From assembly GCA_039583875.1 (NCBI GenBank), contig CM077157.1, positions 72,354,346 to 72,418,345 of the forward strand: a stretch of DNA of 64,000 nucleotides, written 5' to 3'. The translations under genes were made by a program, and so were the position numbers. Shown in pieces: positions 56,701 to 64,000 of this stretch (position 1 is the first letter of the stretch; each line of letters begins with the position of its first letter). The notes beneath the pieces were generated by a model. The model did no database searches and was not told where the DNA came from. It saw nothing but the letters and a program-made list of their open reading frames with translations. The DNA is from Platanthera guangdongensis. Taxonomy: Eukaryota; Streptophyta; Magnoliopsida; Asparagales; Orchidaceae.

Positions 56701-57027
56701 AACTATGTCCTCGTACACTTTTTTATATGTAAAATTAAAAGGGGTGTTGCTAGCGGCCATGGAGGCTTCATGCAGCGATTCAGTTGGAAAAGTAGAAGAG
56801 GAACAGAAATCAAAAAATTCTTTTTCAAAATCAGAGGGGCGAGTGGAGGATTCTTCACTTAGGTGTAGAGATTCAGTTGGAAGAGTAGGAGAGGAACAAA
56901 AATTGGAAAATTCTTTGTCAAAATCAGAGGTGGGAGAGAAGGATTCTTCACTTATGGTATCCATGAAAAAACAGGAGTCATCATTAGCTAGCGTGTTCTT
57001 CATCGAGGGGGTGATAGAGAAAGTTAC
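53743..57027 (-). CDS. pol: Athila Pol: RT, RNase H, integrase (element E)
   Basis: Open from just after the amber at 57030-57028 to an amber at 53847-53845, with the first ATG at 57003 (1052 residues from there). Beyond the second amber, 33 codons in the same frame lead to a TAA (53745-53743). RT has [32 protein letters not shown] and catalytic FMDD (55917-55906, about residue 363). RNase H has [29 protein letters not shown] and [11 protein letters not shown]. Integrase has [11 protein letters not shown] with [10 protein letters not shown], then [22 protein letters not shown] and [13 protein letters not shown]. All catalytic residues I can place are present. It would probably be expressed as part of a Gag-Pol product, which the amber would interrupt unless read through. 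Confidence 0.93.
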
Positions 57028-59178
57028 CTAATCGTCGCCCACTCGAAGGAAGAGCTTACCATTGCTTACATCAATGATAGCTCGGGAGGTGGCAAGGAAG
57101 GGTCGGCCAAGGATCAGGGGAACCTCGACGTCTTCTTCGATGTCTAAAATGACAAAGTCCACCGGGAAGATGAACTTGTCAACTTTGACTAGGACGTCCT
57201 CCACTATTCCTAACGGGTATTTGACTGATCTGTCGGCGAGCTGGATACTCATGCGTGTGGGGTTGAGACTACAAATTCCTAACTTTTTAAACAACGAGAG
57301 GGGCATAAGATTAATACTCACACCTAAGTCGGCTAAAGCGTGTTTGACAAAGAGATCACCAAAGACACACGGGATAGAGAAACTACCCGGGTCACTGATT
57401 TTTTTCGGTAATCCGTTTGTCAAAACCGCCGAGCACACGGCATTTAACGTGACATGAGAAAGGTTCTCTAACTTCTTCTTGTTAGTTAGGAGGTCCTTAA
57501 GGTATTTTGCGTACTTCGGCATCTGGGATATGGCTTCGTGGAAAGGCAGATTTACGTGGATTTGCTTAAACATTTCCAAAAAACGGGTGTATTGATCATC
57601 CTGTCGTTGTTTATTAAGTTCGGAAGGGTATGGCGGGGATGGATTATTTTTAAAGATGGGTGGTGGAGTGAGTTCTTTTTCTACGATAGGGGTGATAATT
57701 TCTTCGGCAGAGGGTGGAATTTTTAAAACGGGAACGGAGCTTTGATTTTTAAAAACGGGAGCGGAGCTTGCCTCGGGTTCTTCACTTACCATACCAGGAA
57801 CTTTCTTCCCACTCCGAAGAGTTATAGCTTTCGCTTGATCTCTCGGGTTGGGCTCGGTATTGGAAGGAAGAGACCCTACGGGTCGCTCAGAAATCATTTT
57901 AGTGAGCTGTCCTACCTGGTTTTCTAAGTTTTTAACACTTCCGGTTAAGGTCCTAATCGTAGCGTCATTAACATTCATGTATTTTGAAAACACTTCCTCC
58001 AAATTTGGAGGTTTTGGAAAACTTTGAGGAGGTGGTGGTGGAGCAGAAAAATCACTTTGCGGTGGCGGGCGCACAGCATTCGATGGATTGCTCCACGAAA
58101 AATTCGGATGATTTCTTAACGCAGGATTATAACTATTCGGAAAATTAAAACCAGGAGGATGATAATTCGCAGCAGAAAAATTATTAAAAGCAGTTCTAGG
58201 CATATTATTTACATAATCCAAATGTTCGGCGGGAGGAGTTGCAGATTCCCATACCTGAGGGGCGGAGGCAGCAGTCATCTCCGTAATTTTTTTGCTTAAT
58301 ATTTCAACTTGCAGTGCAAGTTGTGAGACGTTGTCCACTTCAAAGAGACCTGCAGGTTTGTTTGGGCGGGACCTAGGCACATTCCACTGGTAAGTGTTCA
58401 TGGCCATGTCTTCAAACAGCTCAAGAGCTGCTTCCGGGGTCTTATGGTTTAAAGTACCGCCAGAAGCTGCGTCTATCATTTGCTTCGTGCTTTGATTTAG
58501 CCCATTATAAAACGTCTGCACCTGCAACCATACAGGCAGAGCGTGATGTGGGCATCTTCTTAATAAATCTTTAAATCTTTCCCAGGTTTCGTAAAGGGTC
58601 TCAGAGTCTATCTGTCCGAAGGCAGAAATGTCATTCCTAAGTTTAGCAGTTTTAGCAGGCGGAAAATACTTGGCCAAAAAATTTTCAGTTAATTGCGTCC
58701 AAGTAGTTATGCTATTTTTAGGAAGGGTGTTCAGCCACTGCTTAGCCTTAATTCTAAGAGAGAAAGGAAATAATCTTAGCCTAATAGCATCATTTGTGAC
58801 ACCATTTATCTTGAAGGTGTCACAAATCTCAAGAAAGATGGCTATGTGTGCGTTCGGGTCTTCATCTTGAAGCCCGTCAAATTGCACATACTGCTGCACC
58901 ATTTGAATTATGCTAGGCTTCAGTTCAAAATTATTATTATTTATTGCAGGGCGAACTATACTCGTTTCTGTACCCTCGAGATTTGGTCGTGCATAATAGG
59001 ACATAGGCCTTTGCACGACTTCCTCCACGTTGGGTTCTGCCATTCTTAAGGTAGAAAATGACTCGGAATCCTCAACCGGCACTTGGTTAGTAGGGCCTTG
59101 AAATCGCGATCTTCTCCGAAGAGTACGCTCAATTTCGTGGTCCAGGTCCAAAGTAACCGACGGACTACCGCGGGTCAT
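57028..59178 (-). CDS. gag: Athila Gag and protease (element E)
   Basis: A 716-residue frame from ATG 59178 (MTRGSPSVTLDL) to TAG 57028. The Gag capsid region covers about residues 90-250 (FKINGVTNDAIRLRLFPFSL, FLAKYFPPAKTAKLRND, LLRRCPHHALPVWLQVQ). A Pro/Asn-rich region and a conserved PNPRDQAKAITLRSGK follow. The protease begins near residue 595, but its active-site motif reads DLGVSIN instead of the DLGASIN of elements A and C; this fits a GCG to GTG transition. The frame ends right after FLRVGDD, where A and C have Glu and continue into RT. Confidence 0.93.
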   Translation of the reverse strand: MTRGSPSVTLDLDHEIERTLRRRSRFQGPTNQVPVEDSESFSTLRMAEPNVEEVVQRPMSYYARPNLEGTETSIVRPAINNNNFELKPSIIQMVQQYVQFDGLQDEDPNAHIAIFLEICDTFKINGVTNDAIRLRLFPFSLRIKAKQWLNTLPKNSITTWTQLTENFLAKYFPPAKTAKLRNDISAFGQIDSETLYETWERFKDLLRRCPHHALPVWLQVQTFYNGLNQSTKQMIDAASGGTLNHKTPEAALELFEDMAMNTYQWNVPRSRPNKPAGLFEVDNVSQLALQVEILSKKITEMTAASAPQVWESATPPAEHLDYVNNMPRTAFNNFSAANYHPPGFNFPNSYNPALRNHPNFSWSNPSNAVRPPPQSDFSAPPPPPQSFPKPPNLEEVFSKYMNVNDATIRTLTGSVKNLENQVGQLTKMISERPVGSLPSNTEPNPRDQAKAITLRSGKKVPGMVSEEPEASSAPVFKNQSSVPVLKIPPSAEEIITPIVEKELTPPPIFKNNPSPPYPSELNKQRQDDQYTRFLEMFKQIHVNLPFHEAISQMPKYAKYLKDLLTNKKKLENLSHVTLNAVCSAVLTNGLPKKISDPGSFSIPCVFGDLFVKHALADLGVSINLMPLSLFKKLGICSLNPTRMSIQLADRSVKYPLGIVEDVLVKVDKFIFPVDFVILDIEEDVEVPLILGRPFLATSRAIIDVSNGKLFLRVGDD

Positions 59179-59837
59179 ACACTAGAAGAAGAGAGGAGAA
59201 GCAAGACTAAAAAGTAAAAGAGCTAATGAAGTTGGAAAAATTTTTTGAAATAGATTTTTTTATGTTTTAACTCCCGAACTTCCCAAGGGCTACCCGGTGA
59301 AGGGTTCGCAAGGTACTAGACAAGATAGTGGCATTTAGAGCCACTTTGCCCTTTTCGAGAGAGTTAGGTGGTGTAGAAAATTTTGTGATGTGGGTTTCTA
59401 TTACGAATGCGGTAATTAAAATCCAGCCACTTATCTCTGTGCGAGTAGGCGGAAATGAAAAGCTATACTCACACACTCGTCAGAAAATTAAAACACACCC
59501 ACTCTACAGAAAGTAAACACACTCTACTGAAATAAAGCCTGCCAATGAACTCAAGTGAGTAGGCGGAAAGTAAAATACGCACACTTGCTTGAATGAAATC
59601 CAGCCAATTAACTCAAGTGAGTAGGCGGAAAAATTAAAAAGACGCACACTTGCTTGAAATGAATCCAGCCAATTAACTCAAGTGAGTAGGCGGAAAAATT
59701 AAAAATACACACACTTAACAAAATCCAGCCATTTAACTCAAGTGAGTAGGCGGAAAAAATATAAGAAGGAGGCTGAGAAAGAGAAGTGATAAAATTAATA
59801 TATTCGCGTTTTCAATTTATCAACAAGCGTTGCTTCC
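59179..59837 (-). other. Leader of element E with 60-65 bp tandem repeats
   Basis: Lies between primer site and gag. Units beginning AACTCAAGTGAGTAGGCGG recur at 59548, 59610, 59675 and 59735, spaced 62, 65 and 60 bases. The core ACTC-AAGT-GAGT is palindromic. Related sequence extends to about 59440. It is probably part of the untranslated genomic RNA leader, where dimerisation or packaging signals usually lie; that role is inference. Confidence 0.8.
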
Positions 59838-59852
59838 CCGGCAACGGCGCCA
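59835..59852 (-). other. Primer binding site, tRNA-Asp type (element E)
   Basis: The minus strand reads TGGCGCCGTTGCCGGGGA, a perfect complement to the tRNA-Asp 3' end, six bases from the LTR. Confidence 0.93.
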
Positions 59853-59858
59853 AAAACT

Positions 59859-61617
59859 TGATTGTCTCTTAGATATCTGCAAAGAGAAAATACCAAACTA
59901 ACAATTCATCAAGACAAGTATACCTATCGAAATGCAGCTAGGGGACACAAGTGTCGTATTGAAATCCGGGAACAGTTGAGTAAGCTTACTCACACGAAAT
60001 CTATTATTTTATCGACGGCAAAATAAGGTTTAGCTAAATGTACTAAAGGAAGAGAACTACTTGCATGAAAAGATAAAGAGAGCTAAAAGAGCGATTAACT
60101 TAAGCTTAGTAACGATGAAGGGAAAATGCACTCGATCAGAAATCACCTCGGCAAGAGTGGTTAGAAAAATACGATAAATAAACCTAAGCTAAATAGGGTA
60201 AATGTCTTTGACCGTGGAGGTTCCATGAATATTGACACGCTTCTCTCGAAGGCCGTGCCTAACTGAGTTTAGGAAGGTCCGACCGACTTTCGCCTAAATC
60301 GGAGGCCTAAAACTCGCTTTACGTGGTGAACCCCTCTAATGGATTTTACTCCAATCCGGGAGATTTGAACGTCTGCCTCTCTCGAGGGGTGCGAACAACT
60401 CCCTTTACTCCTGAGTGCTCGTTTCAAACCTTCGGCCTCTCGGCTAGCCCAGAATGAAAGCAAAGGTGGAGAGTATATATCGATGATATACCTCCAACCC
60501 GTGATAAATCAAGAGTAATTCAAAGCCAAACCCTAAACAGAAAAGGTAAGATTCAAAGCATCATAACCTAATCACTCGAACCTCGGATCAATTAGATCGA
60601 GTACATGGAGGATTAGTTAATCATGGTGAGGTGGAAGAGGGAGATGAGTAGAAGAAAAATACTAAAAATAGAGCAGGAACGAAAAAGAAAATAACACTTT
60701 TATTAAGAGAAACAGTGATCTTACAGCTTGAAAACCAGAGATTACAAGAACATGAAAAGGAAACTACACTATCATTAGCATCATACTACAGAAAGAAGCT
60801 AGGAGCTAATACAGGGAAAGCATAAAGCTAGAGCTACGAACTAGAAATGAAAATACATGCTTAAAAAGTTCAGAAAAACAAAGGACAGAACCTCCCCTCT
60901 CAAAGCGAAAAGTTGTCCTAAAACCCCTGGAGTTGGGCTCTATTTATAGAATTTTTCGGGTCGGGTCACGCCCCCCTGTCACGCCCTGGTCGGGCGTGAC
61001 CCTGGGGCGTGACACATTCGGCGCGACTTTTTCGGGCAGGAATTGAATTCTGACGGGGTTGTTGCGGTACACGCCCACCGGTCACGCCCTGGTAGGGCGT
61101 GACCCTGGGGCGTGTTCTTTGCGGCGTGACTTTGGGAGCTGAAATTGAATACTGGAGGTGACGGGCGGAATTGCTGAAGTACACGCCCATATGTCACGCC
61201 CGGGTCAGGCGTGACCCTGGGGCGTGACACTTTCGGTGCGGCGGTGGAGCGGGAAAGACGAGCGCGCTGCGGCGATTCCTCGGAACCTGGGGACACGCCT
61301 CTAGTACACGCCCGTGTCGGGTGTGACATGGGCGTGACCGAGGGCGTGTACACTAAGTTTCCACGGAATGCAGTTTCGGACCAGTTGCTTCATTCCTCTG
61401 GGTTACACGCCCTAGGTACACGCCCTGGTAGGGCGTGACCTTGGGGCGTGTCACAGCAAAATTTGGCTGAAAGCCGTGAAAACCTGCAAAAAGCAGAAAA
61501 AATGCATTAGCGACAAAAATATATACAAAGGGGAATCAAAACAAGTACTTTACAAGACATGATTGGCTTTAAAACCCCGAAAATATCCTAATAAAATTGA
61601 CTGCAAACGTATTATCA
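59859..61617 (-). repeat. 5' LTR of element E
   Basis: Spans 1759 bp, nearly identical to 50089-51847. Differences I can see, relative to the partner, are near 59913, 60012, 60664, 60669, 61099, 61328 and 61383. A polyadenylation-like AATAAA lies on the minus strand near 60707. Confidence 0.95.
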
Positions 61618-62266
61618 CGACCCGCAGCAAGCGAGCCGGACCCGCGATTGGCGACCCGCCGGCCAACCCCCCGTACGCGACCTGGCTGCCGATCCGCCCG
61701 GCAGAAGACAGGCAGCTCGCCCCTATCGGCTCGCGCTCGCCCAGGGAGGATAGGCGAGCCACGAAGCCAGACCGCGCCCACATCCTGCGGGAGAACTGAA
61801 GGCTAGCTGACCGCCTGGGGGTGCGAATAGCTACTCAGAACAGCGGAGCCTCGCTGTTGGCAGACCAGGTTGGACTACGCATAGCTGTTCAGAACAGCGG
61901 AGTTTGGCTGTCTGCAGACCCAACCAGGGGCCTTTTGGTACTTCCAGGTCAGTCCTTTTGGTTATTGGCAGTTCAGATTCTGAAAATCTATAAATAAGAC
62001 CCAAGGGGTACCTCAGAGGACACGCTTTTCAGTGCCTCCTTGCTCTCATTCTCAAGTGTTCTCTGAGGGTACCTTAGCTCGGCTCTTGGCTAAGGAGGGG
62101 AAGCGCTCAGAGATCTTCCGGGTTTGTGGTGGGACCTCCCTGCCGAGCCCTTGGGTCTGTTTTCTCTTGTCTCTCTCGTTGTTTTTCTTGCAGGAGCAAA
62201 GTAGGCGCGAGACCACCCCTTCCCCAAGGGTAGAACTCCACAAGAGGCCGGATTCCGGTTTCAACA

Positions 62267-63070
62267 CTAGGCACATTACACTGATATGTGTTCATGACAA
62301 TGTCCTCAAAAAACTCAAGATCTACTTCCGGGGTTTTGTGGTTTAAGGTACCACCGGAAGCTGCATCTATCATTTGCTTTGTGCTTTAATTTTGCCCGTT
62401 ATAAAACATTTGTACCTGCAACCATATAGACAGTGCAAGATGGGGGCATCATCTTAAGAGTTCTTTAAATCTTTCTCACGTTTCATACAAAGTTTCAGAA
62501 TCTATTTGTCCAAAGGCAGAAATATCATTCCAAATTTTTGCGGTTTTAGTTGGCGGAAAATACTTCGCCAGAATTGTTTCAGTCAGTTGATTCCAGGTGG
62601 TGACTATTTTTTGGTAGAGTGTTCAACCATTTCTTAGCCTGGGTTCTTAGGGAGAAAGGGAAGAGTCTTAGCCTAATAGCATCATTTGTAACACCATTGA
62701 TTTTAACGGTGTCACAAATCTCAAGAAAGCTTGTTATATACGCGTTCGGATCTTCATCTTGACGTCTGTCAAATTGCACATACTGGTGCACCATTTGAAT
62801 TATGCTAGGCTTAAGTTCAAAATTATTATTAGCTATAGTAGGGCGATCTATGCTTGATTCTGTACCCTCTAGATTTGGTCGTGCATAATAGGACATATGC
62901 CTACACACTACTTTCTCTACGACAGGTTCTTCCATTCTTAGGGTAGAAAATGACTCGGAATCCTCAACTGGTATTTGGTGAGTAGGGCCTTGAAATCGCG
63001 ATCTTCTCCGAAGAGTACGCTCAATTTCGTGGTCCAAGTCCAAAATATCCGACGGATTTCCGCGGGTCAT
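62267..63070 (-). pseudogene. gag: Athila gag, N-terminal half (element C)
   Basis: Starts at ATG 63070 (MTRGNPSDILDL), closely related to element E's gag start. A frame change near 62605-62580 (after TLPKNS) separates the first 160 codons from the rest, which continues through CPH-like and IDAASGGTLNHKTPE motifs to VMNTYQCNVPR at the CTAGG insertion site. It continues at 38545 beyond element D. Confidence 0.88.
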
Positions 63071-63441
63071 GCACTAGAAGAAGAGAAGATGAAGAAAGAG
63101 AAAAATAAACTAGAAAAAAAAAGTTATTATATTATTTTGAAATAGATTTTTTTTTAATTTATAATTTAACTCCCGAACTTCCCAAGGGCTACTCGATGAA
63201 GGGTTCACAATGTACTAGACAAGATAGTGGCATTTAAAGTCATATTGCACTTTTTGAGAGAGTTAGGTGGTATAGAAAAACTATGATGTGGGTTTCTATT
63301 AAGAGCGGTAATATTTTTTTGAATTTTTAATGAATTTTTTTTTAAAATAAGGAGGGTGAGAAATAGAAGTGATAAAAGTAATAGATTCGTGTTTTCAAAT
63401 TATCAACAAAAGTTGCTTCCCCGGCAACGATGCCAAAAACT
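63071..63441 (-). other. Leader and primer binding site of element C
   Basis: The primer site at 63435-63418 reads TGGCATCGTTGCCGGGGA on the minus strand, the tRNA-Asp type with two adjacent changes that fit CpG decay. The leader is shorter than in element E and lacks the 62-bp repeats; the GGTTCAC/AACTCCCGAACTTCC segment is shared. Confidence 0.85.
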
Positions 63442-64000
63442 TGATGTGTAAATATTCGCAAAGAGAATAGAAACCAAACTTGCAATCCAACGAGGCAAGT
63501 ATACCTATCGAAATGTAGCTAGGGGATACAAGTATCGTATTAAAATATGGGAACCGTCGAGTAATCTTACTCACACGAAAACTATTATCTTATCGAAGAT
63601 TGTGCTAGAGTTTAAGAGAAAGCTAAATGCGATTAAAAAGAGAAATATTACGCTAAAAAGAGAAATACTTGCGGTTAAATAGAGTGCTACTAAAAGCAAT
63701 TACAATAAGGGGTTAAGACGATGATAAAGAAGAGCACTCGATCGAGAATCACCTTGGCTAAAGCTGATTAAAAAAATGTGATAATAAACCTTAACTTAAT
63801 AAGGTAAAAAACCTTGACCGTGGAGGTTCCATAAGCATGAACACGCTTCTCTCGAAGTCGTGCCCACCTGAGTTTAGGAAGGTCCGACCGAACTCTCGTC
63901 CAAATCGTAGACCTAAAGCTCGCTTTATGATGTGAACCCCTCTGTTGGATTTCACTCCAATCCGAGAGATTTAACGCATGCCTCTCTCGAGGGGTGCATG
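63442..64000 (-). repeat. 5' LTR of element C (partial)
   Basis: Begins TGATGTGTAAATATTCGC and continues to the window edge. It matches 28396 onward at about 94% by eye, and it shows the uninterrupted sequence at the point where the SIRE-like LTR entered the partner. Confidence 0.92.

Larger units (their letters stand above)
50089..61617 (-). mobile_element. Young, nearly intact Athila element E
   Basis: Minus-strand element of 11,529 bp with an exact CGACC TSD (50084-50088 and 61618-61622). The empty site can be seen in the 5' LTR of element D near 38683-38692. Both LTRs are 1759 bp, and I count about seven differences between them, all transitions. A perfect tRNA-Asp primer site, a leader with tandem repeats, a full gag-protease frame, a full RT-RNase H-integrase frame, a spacer and a purine tract are all present. 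Two amber codons (57028-57030 and 53845-53847) and a changed protease active-site residue are the only obvious lesions. Confidence 0.96.
38546..62266 (+). mobile_element. Tat-lineage Ty3/gypsy element D with antisense genes
   Basis: Plus-strand element bounded by an exact CTAGG TSD (38541-38545 and 62267-62271) inside the gag of element C. LTRs of about 789 bp begin TGTACAACCC and end TTTCAACA. A tRNA-Phe primer site, gag-protease-RT-RNase H-archaeal-type RNase H-integrase, a 145-bp tandem array, two antisense genes and a polypurine tract (49927-49943) follow in order. The second RNase H and the antisense gene indicate the Tat lineage. Its 3' LTR was later split by element E. The two LTRs differ at about 14 of 789 positions by eye. 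Without E the element is about 12.2 kb long. Confidence 0.94.
49944..62266 (+). repeat. 3' LTR of element D, split by element E
   Basis: LTR sequence lies at 49944-50088 and 61623-62266. Between them are the 11.5-kb element E and a second copy of its CGACC target duplication (61618-61622). The joined length (789 bp) equals that of the 5' LTR. Confidence 0.95.
28396..64000 (-). mobile_element. Athila-lineage Ty3/gypsy element C, old, with large nested insertions
   Basis: Minus-strand Athila element extending past the window end. Plus-strand order is 3' LTR (28396-32091), spacer, pol (33965-36740), protease and gag (36743-38545), the 23.7-kb nested Tat element D, the rest of gag (62267-63070), leader, primer site (63418-63435), and 5' LTR from 63442 onward. 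Gag reads continuously across the Tat insertion once D and one CTAGG copy are discounted. By eye the LTR starts differ at about 6% of positions, and pol carries many stops, making C the oldest layer here. Confidence 0.92.

Overview
The window is angiosperm nuclear DNA made almost entirely of transposable elements. I see no host gene, rRNA, tRNA, CRISPR array or prokaryotic signal. The plant assignment rests on the element lineages: Athila, Tat and Tekay chromovirus (all Ty3/gypsy), a SIRE/Maximus-type Ty1/copia element, a hAT element and a Tourist-like MITE. It also rests on the primer sites, which match plant tRNA-Asp, tRNA-Phe and initiator tRNA-Met. I cannot name the species.

The layout is a set of nested insertions, most of them bounded by exact target-site duplications (TSDs). 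(A) An old plus-strand Athila element runs from before base 1 to 27081. Its pol is split by a 1.5-kb non-autonomous hAT element (3257-4767, 8-bp TSD) and a 220-bp Tourist-like MITE (5754-5973, TTA TSD). Its long 3' LTR (9225-27081) was split by a deleted Tekay chromovirus (10122-15866) and a SIRE copia element (15967-25014), both on the minus strand. (B) A fragment of an older Tekay-type LTR lies at 27082-28127. (C) A minus-strand Athila element runs from 28396 past the window end. Its 3' LTR holds a SIRE-like LTR insertion (28788-30744). Its gag was hit at a CTAGG site by a plus-strand Tat element (D, 38546-62266). The 3' LTR of D was in turn hit at a CGACC site by a minus-strand Athila element (E, 50089-61617).

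The ages agree with the nesting. By eye, LTR divergence is roughly 6% for C, about 1.8% for D, about 0.4% for E, and about 3% for the SIRE copy. E is the youngest element and nearly intact: gag-protease and RT-RNase H-integrase are both open, but two in-frame amber codons interrupt the coding path. D is nearly intact as well: only three nonsense codons, all explicable by G:C to A:T transitions, interrupt about 5.4 kb of gag-pol.

The most unusual unit is the 3' region of D. Downstream of pol it carries a 145-bp tandem array whose subunits can form a hairpin. After that come two genes on the opposite strand to gag-pol. Each has its own TATA box and ATG, and small introns whose removal keeps the reading frame. 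The first encodes a protein resembling the family known as putative gypsy-type transposon (Transposase_28). I do not recognise the second. Introns on this strand would not be removed from the sense genomic RNA, so they could persist through retrotransposition.

Other points of interest are a gag-derived patch inside one Tekay LTR, a captured host exon-intron junction inside the hAT element, and degenerate CACGCCC and TCGTCGA arrays that recur in LTRs of unrelated lineages.
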